This document shows positions 1-9,737 of a stretch of 64,000 nt of DNA, in pieces. Source of the DNA: Ferrovum sp. PN-J185 (GTDB lineage Bacteria; Pseudomonadota; Gammaproteobacteria; Burkholderiales; Ferrovaceae). Numbering within the stretch: the first letter of the stretch is position 1; each line of letters starts with the position of its first letter. The DNA lies in the NCBI RefSeq assembly GCF_001581925.1, contig NZ_LQZA01000002.1, positions 124,001 through 188,000 of the forward strand. The letters run 5' to 3'. The position numbers and the translations under genes were made by a program. The notes below the pieces were generated by a model. The model searched no databases, was not told the origin of the DNA, and worked only from the letters and a program-made list of their open reading frames with translations.

Positions 1-5
1 TTCAT
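1..5 (-). CDS. atpF: ATP synthase subunit b, first codon only (partial)
   Basis: On the minus strand an ATG lies at 5-3, preceded by a GGAG ribosome-binding sequence at 17-14 with 8 bases between. It sits 30 bases downstream of atpE, where atpF is found in the conserved atpIBEFHAGDC order. Only the start codon and two further bases are inside the window, so the identity rests on position alone. Confidence 0.6.
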
Positions 6-34
6 GCCTTTAACTCCGTTTATCTATTAACGAA

Positions 35-310
<276 letters not shown>

Positions 311-352
311 TTAAAAAACGTACTAATTAAAAAAAATTGATCCCTTACCTGA

Positions 353-1129
<777 letters not shown>

Positions 1130-1137
1130 CTATTCTT

Positions 1138-1491
1138 CTAAGCCCTTAACAGCGCTAGCCAGTAAATGGCTAACACTACCAAAAAAGTTGTAAAAAACCC
1201 AACAAGCTGCAACTGCGTATCATATTTAAAAATCAACGCAAATAAGCTTATGGTTACAAAAAATTTTATTCTCTCCCCCGCATATTGGGCTGTTAACCAG
1301 TCTTGCGGATTTTTTCCTTTTACTACTGCACTTCTCAAGGCGTAGGCTACTCCGGGTAAAAACACCACAGAGCCACCTAGTAGCGAAGATACAGCAGTAT
1401 TTACTCCCTTAACCCCCAAAAAAACCAAGGAAATCAAAAAGGTAAGTAAAATTTGCAGCAAGATTATCTGGATAATTTTTTTGTGTATCAC
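1138..1491 (-). CDS. atpI: ATP synthase I family protein (AtpI)
   Basis: This 117-residue membrane protein has about four hydrophobic helices (roughly 6-27, 34-52, 73-90, 95-115) and occupies the first position of the atp operon. AtpI proteins help assemble the c-ring and may aid magnesium uptake. The start is a GTG at 1491-1489 with no clear ribosome-binding sequence. The promoter found just upstream would give a leader of only about 15-20 bases. Sequence conservation in this family is weak, so the call relies mainly on size, hydrophobicity and position before atpB. Confidence 0.85.
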   Translation of the reverse strand: MIHKKIIQIILLQILLTFLISLVFLGVKGVNTAVSSLLGGSVVFLPGVAYALRSAVVKGKNPQDWLTAQYAGERIKFFVTISLFALIFKYDTQLQLVGFFTTFLVVLAIYWLALLRA

Positions 1492-1514
1492 AAATAAAGT
1501 AGCAAATCGGTTAG

Positions 1515-1544
1515 ATTATAAACGTTTCAGAGTGTTACGGTCAA
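1515..1544 (-). promoter_or_regulatory. Predicted sigma70 promoter of the atp operon
   Basis: Read on the minus strand, TTGACC (1544-1539) and TATAAT (1520-1515) are separated by 18 bases, five of six and six of six matches to the consensus hexamers. It lies between the parB stop and atpI start, so it should drive atpI-atpB-atpE onward. Confidence 0.75.
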
Positions 1545-1557
1545 TGAAATACTTTTA

Positions 1558-2418
1558 CTAATGCGTGTTTTTAAAGAAAGCCAAAATGCCATCTAACTGA
1601 TCAAGGCTTTCATACCGTATGGTCATTGATCCTGCTCCTTTTTTCGTTCCACTCTTAAAAGTCACTATTGCACCCAACGTATCAGATAACTCATTTTGCA
1701 AACGCATCACATCTGGATCTGTTTTATCAGCCTTTCTAATAGACGATCCGCTTAACTCACGCCTTACTTGATTTTCAGTTTCACGTACTGACCAGTGATG
1801 CTCGACAATTTGACTTGCTAAATGACGTTGTTTAATTGACGGTAAACTCAATAACGCCCGAGCATGACCCATTTCGATTTGGCCAAGATTAATTAACGAC
1901 TGGACGTAATCATCCAAATCCAATAAACGTAGCAAGTTAGTCACAGCACTTCTTGATCGCCCAATGGCTTGAGCCACTTGATCGTGTGTTAATTTAAACT
2001 CCTCAATTAAACGTGCCAAGCCCTTTGCTTCCTCAATTGGATTGAGGTCTTCACGTTGTATATTTTCGATTAAAGCCACAGCTAAGGTAGCTTTATCTGG
2101 TATATTTTTAATTACAACAGGGACTTGGCTTATTCCCGCGCGTTGTGCTGCACGCCAACGTCTCTCTCCGGCAATAATCTCATAGCGCCCCACCTGATCA
2201 AGAGGTCTAACTAAAATAGGCTGTAATATTCCTTGCTCTTTAATTGAGTTAGCTAGCGTTTCTAACGCCTCATCACTCATTGCAGTTCGTGGCTGATAGC
2301 GGCCTGGGGTGAGCGCGCTTATGGCCAAAGTAGATAGCTTCTCTTGATTGTTATCACCCTTATCGGAGCCCCCCAATAACGCGTCCAATCCTCGCCCTAA
2401 TCCTTTACCTTTAACCAT
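1558..2418 (-). CDS. parB: Chromosome partitioning protein ParB
   Basis: ParB (286 residues) is the CTP-dependent DNA clamp that loads at parS and spreads to organise the origin. The N-terminal CTP-binding fold shows GERRWRA (84-90) and ENIQRED (118-124). The helix-turn-helix that reads parS lies at about 144-166, and the C-terminal dimerisation domain follows a variable linker. The N-terminus begins with the typical basic KGKGLGRGLDALL segment that contacts ParA. It is 14 bases downstream of parA in the same transcript. A perfect parS lies about 3.5 kb away at 5866-5881. Confidence 0.97.
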   Translation of the reverse strand: MVKGKGLGRGLDALLGGSDKGDNNQEKLSTLAISALTPGRYQPRTAMSDEALETLANSIKEQGILQPILVRPLDQVGRYEIIAGERRWRAAQRAGISQVPVVIKNIPDKATLAVALIENIQREDLNPIEEAKGLARLIEEFKLTHDQVAQAIGRSRSAVTNLLRLLDLDDYVQSLINLGQIEMGHARALLSLPSIKQRHLASQIVEHHWSVRETENQVRRELSGSSIRKADKTDPDVMRLQNELSDTLGAIVTFKSGTKKGAGSMTIRYESLDQLDGILAFFKNTH

Positions 2419-2432
2419 TTATTCTCTCTTTT

Positions 2433-3206
2433 TTAATTTTTTACTTGAGTTAATCGTTGCAAAATTTCTTGTGTTAACTGTATATAGGCTTTGGCACCTT
2501 TTGAGGAAGCATCATACTCAATGGCACTTAAACCATGGCTTGGTGCTTCTGCCAGTCGAACATTTCTGGGAATAGGCGTGTTGTACACCTTATCGCCAAA
2601 ATGTTTTTGTAATTGTTCAGATACCTGTTGTGCTAACGCGTTTCTTGGATCAAGTAAGGTACGCACAATGCCTTCAATTTCTAAATGTGGATTTAAATGT
2701 CCACGTACTTGGCGCACAGTTTGCACTAAATCAGACAATCCTTCTAATGCATAATACTCACACTGCATCGGGATAATTACTTTTGTGGCGGCTGCTAATC
2801 CGTTGATAGTCAACAAATTAAGTGTAGGTGGGCAATCTATTAATACAATATCATAACGATCACTACAAATTGCTAGCGCCTCTTTAAGGCGATACTCACG
2901 CTTTTCTCCGTCCACCAACTCCACTTCAGCCCCAGCTAAATTGCGGTTTGCCGGTAAAACATGGTAGCCAGCTTGTGACAGAGAAAAAATATCTCCTTGT
3001 GCTAACTGCGGATCTAATAACACATCATAAATACTGTTAGATAAGTTACTTTTATCAAGGCCGCTTCCTGTTGTAGCGTTCCCTTGTGGATCAAGATCAA
3101 CGAGTAGTACACGTTGCTTAAGTTTGGTTAAAGCTGCAGCCACATTGACTGCAGTTGTGGTTTTTCCTACTCCACCTTTCTGATTGGTAATGGCTAACAC
3201 GTGCAT
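2433..3206 (-). CDS. parA: Chromosome partitioning ATPase ParA (Soj)
   Basis: This 257-residue ParA/MinD-type ATPase segregates the ParB-bound origin. The deviant Walker A KGGVGKTT is at residues 10-17 with both lysines, Walker A' (VDLDPQGN) follows near 37-44, and Walker B (VLIDCPP) is near 120. It lacks the extra N-terminal HTH of plasmid type Ia ParA, so it is the chromosomal Soj type. It lies between rsmG (6 bases upstream) and parB, the usual origin-proximal arrangement. Confidence 0.97.
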   Translation of the reverse strand: MHVLAITNQKGGVGKTTTAVNVAAALTKLKQRVLLVDLDPQGNATTGSGLDKSNLSNSIYDVLLDPQLAQGDIFSLSQAGYHVLPANRNLAGAEVELVDGEKREYRLKEALAICSDRYDIVLIDCPPTLNLLTINGLAAATKVIIPMQCEYYALEGLSDLVQTVRQVRGHLNPHLEIEGIVRTLLDPRNALAQQVSEQLQKHFGDKVYNTPIPRNVRLAEAPSHGLSAIEYDASSKGAKAYIQLTQEILQRLTQVKN

Positions 3207-3212
3207 TCTGAA

Positions 3213-3833
3213 TCACCTGTTCTTAATAATCAAAGCATGACGTTGAGCATTTAAACCCGGAACCGTCAAAGAATCCACGGAAAAAACATAATTTTTTTGT
3301 AGTTTTTCCATTTCCTCATAAGGAACCACACCTTTCATGGCTACCCAAAAACCATTTTCAGTTAACAAATGCTTAGTTCTCTCAACAAAGTCGGTCAAAT
3401 CAGAAAAAGCGCGGGAAATGATGCATGGAAAACGAAGCCCTTCAACCTGCTCCACACGCTCATTAAGCACTGAAAAACTGTCCAATGACAATTCAAGTTT
3501 TGCTTGTCTTAAAAAAGCGCATTTTTTTTGATTGGATTCCACTGCACTTACCTGCCATTGAGGATTAACTATTTGCAGAGGGATGGCAGGCAAACCTGCA
3601 CCTGAGCCCACATCTAAAAGAGCGGTAACTTGCGCTGACACCAGCACATTGTTAACTGACAACGAATCCAATAAATGCAATAAAATCATTTGGTTACGAT
3701 CACGAACCGCTGTTAAATTAATAGTGCGATTCCATTTTTCTAATAAGTCCAAATAAGCATTTAATTGAGCTATTTGATTGGTTGAAACAGTTATGCCGAG
3801 CGAAGCCAATCCTTCTTCTAAATTGTGCGTCAT
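3213..3833 (-). CDS. rsmG: 16S rRNA (guanine527-N7)-methyltransferase RsmG
   Basis: RsmG (206 residues, also called GidB) transfers a methyl group from SAM to the N7 of G527 of 16S rRNA. The SAM-binding loop DVGSGAG is at 74-80 followed by LPAIPL, a family signature. The N-terminal segment EKWNRTINLTAV is also diagnostic. The gene starts on the base where the upstream mnmG stop codon ends (shared position 3833), so the two are translationally coupled. Length matches the family. Confidence 0.96.
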   Translation of the reverse strand: MTHNLEEGLASLGITVSTNQIAQLNAYLDLLEKWNRTINLTAVRDRNQMILLHLLDSLSVNNVLVSAQVTALLDVGSGAGLPAIPLQIVNPQWQVSAVESNQKKCAFLRQAKLELSLDSFSVLNERVEQVEGLRFPCIISRAFSDLTDFVERTKHLLTENGFWVAMKGVVPYEEMEKLQKNYVFSVDSLTVPGLNAQRHALIIKNR

Positions 3834-5734
3834 TAAATTTGCCCTATTGCTTGGCTACCTGCCTGATAGTTTTTCAAATAAACCATAAGTAAAGTGATTG
3901 CAGCAGGAGTAACGCCACTAATACGACTAGCCTGTCCCAAGGTTTCAGGACGATGAAGCATTAACTTTTGCTCTACTTCACGAGATAAACCTTTCACTAT
4001 TTTATAATCAAACTGCTCGGGTATGAGTACACGCTCAAATTGCTTTAATCTTTCCACTTCAGTTAGCTGGCGAGCAATATAGCCTTGATATTTAACACCT
4101 ATTTCAACTTGCCGGCTTACGTCTTGGGGTAAATTAGTGGTTAAAGCAACTTCTTCCAACTGTATTAAATTGTCATAGGTGACACCAGGTCGTTTAAGTA
4201 AATCATGGGCCGTGTAATCGCGCTCCAATGGCTGACCAAACAACACTTCAGCACGTTGTCTATCGATATTTCTAGCGTGTACCCATGTGGATCTTAGACG
4301 CTCAATTTCCGTTTCGACGGCCTCTTTTTTGTCACTATAACTTCGCCATCTTTCCTCATCAATCAAACCTAAATCACGACCTATCTCAGTTAATCTGAAA
4401 TCCGCATTGTCTTCACGTAGCTGCAAACGATACTCGGCTCTGCTCGTAAACATACGATAGGGCTCAGTTACTCCCTGAGTAACCAAATCATCCACTAGCA
4501 CACCCAAATAGGCCTCATCGCGCCCTGGAACCCAAGCCATTTCACCACGACTAAATCGAGCCGCATTAATTCCTGCCAAAAGCCCTTGTGCCGCCGCTTC
4601 TTCATAGCCGGTTGTACCATTAATTTGTCCAGCAAAAAACAAGCCATGTATATGTTTAGACTCAAGTGAATGCTTTAAAGCACGTGGATCGTAATAGTCG
4701 TATTCAATGGCATAACCTGGCCGAAGTAGATGGGCATTTTCAAGACCAGGAATAGAGCGCACTAAATCCCACTGAACATCAAACGGTAAACTGGTTGAAA
4801 TACCATTAGGATATACTTCATGCGTACTTAACCCCTCAGGCTCCAAAAAGATTTGGTGTGAGCTTTTATCGGCAAAACGATGGATTTTATCTTCAATTGA
4901 AGGACAATAACGAGGTCCTACCCCCTCAATCACCCCAGTAAAAAGAGGTGAACGATCCAACCCAGAGCGAATAATGTCATGAGTTTTTTCAGTAGTATGG
5001 GTTATCCAGCATGGAATCTGCATAGGATGACTCTCACTACTACCCATAAATGAAAAAACTGGGACGGGGTTATCGCCATGCTGAGGAGTAAGTTTCGTGT
5101 AATCGATAGTTTTACCATCAATACGCGGTGGCGTGCCTGTTTTTAACCGACCAACAGGTAGACCTAATTCACGTAAACGATGAGCCAAAGTAACAGCAGG
5201 GGGATCACCAGCTCTTCCACCCTGGTTTTGTTGAAGACCAACATGCATTAAACCAGCTAAGAATGTTCCTGCGGTTAACACAACTGAAGACGCGGAAAAA
5301 CGAATGCCAACCTGGGTTACTACGCCTGCTACAGAGCCGTTTTCAACCAAAACATCATCTACGCCCTGCTGAAAAATAAAGAGGTTTTTTTGATTTTCTA
5401 AGCGTTGGCGTATCGCCTTTCTATATAAAACACGATCAGCCTGCGCACGTGTAGCCTGAACCGCAGGTCCTTTACGTGCATTTAAGATTCGAAAATGTAT
5501 ACCCGCCTCATCCGCTGCCAACGCCATAGCGCCACCAAGCGCATCAATTTCTTTAACCAAATGCCCCTTCCCTATCCCACCAATGGAGGGATTACAAGAC
5601 ATTTGGCCAAGGGTATCCAAGTTATGGGTTAACAGCAGAGTCTTTGCCCCGGAACGAGCTGACGCCAAGGCCGCTTCCGTACCAGCGTGACCACCACCAA
5701 TTACAATTACATCAAAGCGTTCCGGATAATTCAT
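3833..5734 (-). CDS. mnmG: tRNA uridine-34 5-carboxymethylaminomethyl synthesis enzyme MnmG (GidA)
   Basis: MnmG (633 residues) is the FAD-dependent partner of MnmE that builds cmnm5U34 in tRNAs reading split codon boxes. The FAD-binding dinucleotide loop [12 protein letters not shown] is at about 11-22, and the family signatures [14 protein letters not shown] (about 47-60) and the C-terminal helical MnmE-binding domain are present. It is the first gene of mnmG-rsmG-parA-parB. The 147-base gap upstream contains both parS sites. Its partner mnmE lies directly upstream on the same strand. Confidence 0.97.
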   Translation of the reverse strand: MNYPERFDVIVIGGGHAGTEAALASARSGAKTLLLTHNLDTLGQMSCNPSIGGIGKGHLVKEIDALGGAMALAADEAGIHFRILNARKGPAVQATRAQADRVLYRKAIRQRLENQKNLFIFQQGVDDVLVENGSVAGVVTQVGIRFSASSVVLTAGTFLAGLMHVGLQQNQGGRAGDPPAVTLAHRLRELGLPVGRLKTGTPPRIDGKTIDYTKLTPQHGDNPVPVFSFMGSSESHPMQIPCWITHTTEKTHDIIRSGLDRSPLFTGVIEGVGPRYCPSIEDKIHRFADKSSHQIFLEPEGLSTHEVYPNGISTSLPFDVQWDLVRSIPGLENAHLLRPGYAIEYDYYDPRALKHSLESKHIHGLFFAGQINGTTGYEEAAAQGLLAGINAARFSRGEMAWVPGRDEAYLGVLVDDLVTQGVTEPYRMFTSRAEYRLQLREDNADFRLTEIGRDLGLIDEERWRSYSDKKEAVETEIERLRSTWVHARNIDRQRAEVLFGQPLERDYTAHDLLKRPGVTYDNLIQLEEVALTTNLPQDVSRQVEIGVKYQGYIARQLTEVERLKQFERVLIPEQFDYKIVKGLSREVEQKLMLHRPETLGQASRISGVTPAAITLLMVYLKNYQAGSQAIGQI

Positions 5735-5805
5735 TATTTAATCGACAAATAAGGCTTTAATAGGGCCTGTTATGATACCGCAAAGAAAGAAAAAATACAC
5801 TTTTT

Positions 5806-5821
5806 GGTTTCACGTGGAACA
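5806..5821. promoter_or_regulatory. parS-like site (two mismatches)
   Basis: GGTTTCACGTGGAACA differs at two positions from the consensus TGTTTCACGTGAAACA. The GGAACA half matches the alternative half-site seen in some parS variants. It lies 44 bases from the perfect copy. Confidence 0.75.
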
Positions 5822-5865
5822 TTAACCTAAAATATAATTGAAATGACCAAACTGTAAAACCAGCT

Positions 5866-5881
5866 TGTTTCACGTGAAACA
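5866..5881. promoter_or_regulatory. parS centromere site (perfect consensus)
   Basis: TGTTTCACGTGAAACA is an exact, fully palindromic match to the bacterial parS consensus recognised by ParB. It directly abuts the stop codon of mnmE (5884-5882). Together with parAB in the same cluster it marks the segregation locus of the chromosome. Confidence 0.95.
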
Positions 5882-7216
5882 TTATTTACCAATACAAAAC
5901 TTTGAAAACACCTCACCGAGCAAGTCGTCAGCAGTGAATTCTCCAGTGACCGCATTTAATGCCTGCTGGGCAAGGCGCAGCTCCTCTGCGATAAACTCTA
6001 TTTCAACAACTTGTTCGGACAATGCAACATGCTTTAAGCAGTTTTCTAATTCTGCAATATGTCGCTCACGTGCGAGAAATGGGGGAACGAAATTAACTTT
6101 TGTCCCGCTTAATTCTATAAGCTTATTTTTGAGCGTATCAAAACCGCTACCCGTTTTTGCTGAAACAGTCACCCATTCATCTATAGGAGATTTTTCGTTG
6201 AAGTGAATTAAGTCAACTTTGTTGGCTACTTTAATAATGGGTAGGCTTGAGGGGAGTTTGTTAATTAACTGTTGATCAGCTTCAGTGAGACCCTGTTGAA
6301 TATCAAAAACAACCAAAGCCATATCAGCCTTTTCGATTGCCTGCCAGGTTTTTTCTATACCGACTTTCTCAACCACATCTGATGTTTCTCTTAACCCCGC
6401 TGTATCTATTACGTGAAAAGAGATACCTTGTATAATTATTTGATGCTTGATTGAGTCTCTTGTAGTGCCTGGTATATCAGTCACTATAGCCAAGTCTTCT
6501 TGACTTAACGCATTTAAGATACTTGACTTGCCCACATTAGGCGCTCCAATCAATACAACCTGCCTGCCTTGATTAAAAACCAATGTATCTTGTGCTTCTT
6601 TAATTAGTTGTATTAATTGATCGGCAATAAATGTCTGGGTTAATTGCTTAGGGATACTAGCAAGAAAATCGTATCCCTCATCTGAGAAGTCTATACTTCC
6701 TTCAACGAACATACGTAACTCAATTAACGAGTTTCTTATCTCTTGAACTTTTCTTGAGAAAACTCCGCTTAAGGAACGAATAGCTCCTTTTGCGCTCGCT
6801 TGGCTGTCTGCATGAATCAAATCAATCACAGCCTCAGCTTGAGTCAAGTCTAGTTTTCCATTGAAAAAAGCGCGCTGTGTAAACTCACCCGGTTCAGCAA
6901 GTCTGGCACCCAAAGACTGGCAGGTTGCCACAAGAGCACTTAACACCACCATACTGCCATGAGAATGTAACTCTAATACCTCTTCTCCTGTATAAGAGTG
7001 GGGCGCAGAAAACCACAAAGCCAAACCCCGATCTACGGGTTCTCGATGGATATCATAAAACCAGCATAACTCGGCTTTTCTTGGCGATAGTGACTCTATT
7101 TGAAGGATATGTTGGACAAAAGAATGAAGGCTAAAACCCGAGAGACGTACCACCCCAACGCCTGATGGCCCTGGGGCGGTAGCGATAGCAACAATTACAT
7201 CATTTTTTATTGCCAT
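5882..7216 (-). CDS. mnmE: tRNA modification GTPase MnmE (TrmE)
   Basis: MnmE (444 residues from this start) is a potassium-activated GTPase acting with MnmG on tRNA U34. An N-terminal tetrahydrofolate-binding domain (1-120) and a helical domain surround an inserted G domain with G1 GAPNVGKS (224-231), DTAG (271-274) and NKVD. The C-terminus ends in CIGK, the family's C(I/L/V)GK motif carrying the catalytic-site cysteine. I chose the ATG at 7216 because MAIKND aligns with family N-termini. An in-frame TTG two codons earlier is possible. The gene overlaps the end of yidC by 17 bases, so the two are probably coupled. Confidence 0.96.
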   Translation of the reverse strand: MAIKNDVIVAIATAPGPSGVGVVRLSGFSLHSFVQHILQIESLSPRKAELCWFYDIHREPVDRGLALWFSAPHSYTGEEVLELHSHGSMVVLSALVATCQSLGARLAEPGEFTQRAFFNGKLDLTQAEAVIDLIHADSQASAKGAIRSLSGVFSRKVQEIRNSLIELRMFVEGSIDFSDEGYDFLASIPKQLTQTFIADQLIQLIKEAQDTLVFNQGRQVVLIGAPNVGKSSILNALSQEDLAIVTDIPGTTRDSIKHQIIIQGISFHVIDTAGLRETSDVVEKVGIEKTWQAIEKADMALVVFDIQQGLTEADQQLINKLPSSLPIIKVANKVDLIHFNEKSPIDEWVTVSAKTGSGFDTLKNKLIELSGTKVNFVPPFLARERHIAELENCLKHVALSEQVVEIEFIAEELRLAQQALNAVTGEFTADDLLGEVFSKFCIGK

Positions 7217-8852
7217 CTCCAATCATTCTAGTAATTTGCCATTGCTGTGCAATAGACAAAATATTATTTACAACCCAATACAGGACCAAACCTGATGGGA
7301 AGAAGAAAAACATAAAGCTAAACATTAAAGGCATAAACATCATGACTTTCGCCTGAACAGGATCAGGTGGTTTTGGACTCATTCTTTGTTGAATAAACAT
7401 AGAGGCAGTCATGATTAATGGAAGAATGTAAAAGGGATCCTTCGCTGACAAGTCATGAATCCAGCCTATAAAAGGAGCATTACGAAGTTCAACTGTTTCT
7501 AACAGCACCCAGTAAAGAGAAATAAATACTGGAATTTGTACCACCATCGGCAAACATCCGCCTAATGGGTTAATTTTTTCAGTACGATATAACTCCATCA
7601 TGGCTTGGTTTAGTCTTGCTTTATCATCACCATACTGTTCTTTTAAACGAGTCATTTTGGGCTGTAATGTTCTCATCCTAGCCATAGACTTGTAACTTGC
7701 GGCAGAGAGAGGGAAAAATATAAGCTTAATCAAGACAGTTAAAAGAATAATTGCTACCCCCCAATTGTTTACCCATGAGTGAATCAAATTCAACACATAA
7801 AAAATTGGCGTAGCAATAATCGTTAAACGACCATAATCAATAGTCAATTGCAAACCGGGAGCCAAGGCTTTTAGTTTTTCCCCTTCCTGTGGTCCTGCGT
7901 AGAGAGGAACATTAATTGAAGAGGTACTTCCCGCAGCAATATTTTTAACTGGAATAATAAGTCCCGCAGTATATAAATCATTCCCTACTTTTCTTGCATA
8001 AAACTCTCTTTGAACACCATTACTTGGTAACCAAGCAGAAATAAAATAATGTTGAATCATAGCAACCCAACCATTATTAGCCTGCCCTGGGTAATCATGG
8101 GTGCCTTTATCAATATCTTTAAAACTAACCTTATCAAACTTGGTGGTATCAGTATAAAAAGCGGGACCAGTGTAAGTACTTACAAATCTTGGATCACCCG
8201 GTGGTGAAGTAGATGCCCTTAAAAACTGGAAATAACTATCGACATTTAACGATTGGTTTTCTAAATTATGAATAGTTGTATTTAAGGAAATCAAATAAGA
8301 ACCACGAGTAAAAGTATAGGTTTTTATTAACTCAACTTTATTGGGAACCACCGATTTAAATGAAATGGATAGGCTATTTTGACCTGGTTCTAAGGTAGCT
8401 GAAGTGGTGCTAGGGACAAAAGTTGACGTGTGATTAGGTAAATCATTACCAATCAACCCAGTTTGAACAACGTACGGGATGGTGCCAACGTCATTAAATA
8501 ACTCAAGGGGCTTACCAGGATCATCCCCTGTTGTGAGTTGCTTTAACAATTTCAAACGTCTTAGATCCCCGCCTACAGTATCAAATTCAGCTTGAAACAG
8601 GTCTGTGCTAACTTTAACTCTTTCACCTTGTTTCATATTAGTTAAGTTAAGCGTATTAAGCTGCGTCACACCAGCTGATTGATTGTTAGCAGGAACCGTA
8701 TTACTTGCAGGAACTGTAGAAGTAACCGTGTTCTTTTGCTGAATTTGTGCTGAAGTAGTTTGCTTTGGCGCATGTTCTTGCTGCCAAGCATTCCACAGCA
8801 TAAAGCTTGAAAAAATAAAAATTAATAAAGGAATCATTCGTTGCATTGGCAT
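7200..8852 (-). CDS. yidC: Membrane protein insertase YidC
   Basis: YidC (550 residues) inserts and folds inner-membrane proteins alone or with SecYEG. The N-terminal helix MQRMIPLLIFIFSSFMLW is followed by a large periplasmic beta-domain (about 50-330) typical of Gram-negative YidC. A five-helix core with the positively charged groove segment follows (about 350-545). The frame stays open 63 bases further upstream. The ATG at 8852 is preferred because GAGAG lies 7-11 bases before it and the family starts here. It begins 10 bases after the yidD stop. Confidence 0.97.
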   Translation of the reverse strand: MPMQRMIPLLIFIFSSFMLWNAWQQEHAPKQTTSAQIQQKNTVTSTVPASNTVPANNQSAGVTQLNTLNLTNMKQGERVKVSTDLFQAEFDTVGGDLRRLKLLKQLTTGDDPGKPLELFNDVGTIPYVVQTGLIGNDLPNHTSTFVPSTTSATLEPGQNSLSISFKSVVPNKVELIKTYTFTRGSYLISLNTTIHNLENQSLNVDSYFQFLRASTSPPGDPRFVSTYTGPAFYTDTTKFDKVSFKDIDKGTHDYPGQANNGWVAMIQHYFISAWLPSNGVQREFYARKVGNDLYTAGLIIPVKNIAAGSTSSINVPLYAGPQEGEKLKALAPGLQLTIDYGRLTIIATPIFYVLNLIHSWVNNWGVAIILLTVLIKLIFFPLSAASYKSMARMRTLQPKMTRLKEQYGDDKARLNQAMMELYRTEKINPLGGCLPMVVQIPVFISLYWVLLETVELRNAPFIGWIHDLSAKDPFYILPLIMTASMFIQQRMSPKPPDPVQAKVMMFMPLMFSFMFFFFPSGLVLYWVVNNILSIAQQWQITRMIGDGNKK

Positions 8853-8862
8853 GAATTTTCTC

Positions 8863-9072
8863 TCAAGGAACAGGGTCATATCCGCCGGGGTGCCATGGAT
8901 GGCATCGGCAAACACGTTTAATTGATAAAAAACCGCCCTTGATCATACCATGACGTTCAAGCGCCTCATAGGCGAATTGTGAACAACTGGGTTCAAATCG
9001 GCATGATCTTCCCAAAAAAGGACTAATAGTCCATTGGTAAAAGCGGATTAAATACTGGATAAGTCGCGACAT
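8863..9072 (-). CDS. yidD: Membrane protein insertion efficiency factor YidD
   Basis: This 69-residue protein carries the YidD signature: a short amphipathic N-terminus ([13 protein letters not shown]), the cysteine motif [15 protein letters not shown], and the end [13 protein letters not shown]. It assists YidC-dependent insertion at the membrane. It overlaps the 3' end of rnpA by 25 bases in another frame and precedes yidC by 10 bases, the conserved rpmH-rnpA-yidD-yidC order. Confidence 0.96.
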   Translation of the reverse strand: MSRLIQYLIRFYQWTISPFLGRSCRFEPSCSQFAYEALERHGMIKGGFLSIKRVCRCHPWHPGGYDPVP

Positions 9073-9395
9073 GATTGAATAGCTTTTACTAAGTATTCAA
9101 ACTCTAAAGCCACATCGTTATAAGTAAAAGAAGTAAAGGGAGTTTGGTGCATTAACACCACATCTAATCCCATCAGATCTGACGCATGTTTTCTAAACAG
9201 CTGTCGAGTAACACGCTTCATATAATTTCTAGAAACAGCTTTAGGACATATTTTTTTAGCAACTGTTTGTCCAAAACGACCATAGTCAAGTCCGTTAGGT
9301 AAAGCAAACAAACGAAATAGTTTACCTCTTTTGCCACAACGACGAGCAAGAACAGCATTGAAATCACAGCCGACGAAAGATTTTTCGTTGGCCAT
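9048..9395 (-). CDS. rnpA: Ribonuclease P protein component
   Basis: RnpA (115 residues from this start) is the protein cofactor of RNase P, which removes 5' leaders from pre-tRNAs. The arginine-rich helix [16 protein letters not shown] (about 56-71) corresponds to the conserved RNR motif that contacts the RNA subunit. The reading frame extends three codons upstream to a TTG. The ATG at 9395 is chosen, although no clear ribosome-binding site is visible for either. It lies 17 bases after rpmH. Confidence 0.95.
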   Translation of the reverse strand: MANEKSFVGCDFNAVLARRCGKRGKLFRLFALPNGLDYGRFGQTVAKKICPKAVSRNYMKRVTRQLFRKHASDLMGLDVVLMHQTPFTSFTYNDVALEFEYLVKAIQSCRDLSSI

Positions 9396-9412
9396 GATAG
9401 TCAATTCATCCG

Positions 9413-9547
9413 TTAAACAGCTAAACGGGAACGTCCACGTGAACGACGTGCATTTATAACAGCACGACCACCACGTGTTTTCATGCGAACACGAAAACCG
9501 TGTGTACGTTTGCGTTTGGTAACCGAAGGTTGGTATGTACGCTTCAT
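9413..9547 (-). CDS. rpmH: 50S ribosomal protein L34
   Basis: This 44-residue basic protein reads [18 protein letters not shown] at its start and ends [10 protein letters not shown], an unmistakable L34. L34 is a late-assembling large-subunit protein. The gene is the first of rpmH-rnpA-yidD-yidC-mnmE and is preceded by a strong predicted promoter. It lies divergent from dnaA, the conserved arrangement at bacterial origins. Confidence 0.97.
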   Translation of the reverse strand: MKRTYQPSVTKRKRTHGFRVRMKTRGGRAVINARRSRGRSRLAV

Positions 9548-9581
9548 GATAAAACTCACAAAACTAATTAGAGAACCCGCG

Positions 9582-9610
9582 ATTAAACCGTAAATTTAGG
9601 TTTTAGTCAA
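9582..9610 (-). promoter_or_regulatory. Predicted sigma70 promoter of rpmH
   Basis: On the minus strand TTGACT (9610-9605) and TTTAAT (9587-9582) are separated by exactly 17 bases. The start of transcription would lie about 25-30 bases before the rpmH ATG. A DnaA-box-like sequence sits 7 bases upstream of the -35 element. Confidence 0.75.
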
Positions 9611-9617
9611 GATAAAT

Positions 9618-9626
9618 ATATCCACA
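9618..9626 (+). promoter_or_regulatory. DnaA box-like site
   Basis: ATATCCACA differs at one position from TTATCCACA. It lies 7 bases from the rpmH -35 element in the rpmH-dnaA intergenic region. Confidence 0.5.
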
Positions 9627-9641
9627 AGGTAAAAATATATC

Positions 9642-9650
9642 GGTGGATAA
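9642..9650 (-). promoter_or_regulatory. DnaA box-like site upstream of the dnaA promoter
   Basis: On the minus strand TTATCCACC differs at one position from the TTATCCACA consensus. It ends 6 bases before the predicted dnaA -35 element, a position suited to DnaA autoregulation. Confidence 0.55.
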
Positions 9651-9656
9651 CTTTAA

Positions 9657-9685
9657 TTGAAAGGAGTAAACTACTCGTTTAGAAT
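9657..9685 (+). promoter_or_regulatory. Predicted sigma70 promoter of dnaA
   Basis: TTGAAA (9657-9662) and TAGAAT (9680-9685) are separated by 17 bases. Transcription would begin near 9692, giving a leader of roughly 45 bases to the dnaA ATG. The spacer contains a short palindrome, GAGTA-AAC-TACTC (9664-9676). Confidence 0.65.
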
Positions 9686-9697
9686 TAAGTTAATTCT
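9681..9697. repeat. 17-bp palindrome over the dnaA -10 element and start site
   Basis: AGAATTAA-G-TTAATTCT is a perfect inverted repeat with 8-bp arms and a one-base centre. It covers five of six bases of the predicted -10 element and the expected transcription start, so it looks like an operator for an unidentified repressor. Confidence 0.6.
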
Positions 9698-9737
9698 CCT
9701 AAAAATATAATAAATAACCAATATAATCAATAATATA

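Noticed and set aside
9434-9480. Two CACGTG hexamers inside rpmH as further parS sites
   Set aside because: Flanking bases do not match the parS half-sites. Only the central hexamer agrees, and it is explained by coding sequence.
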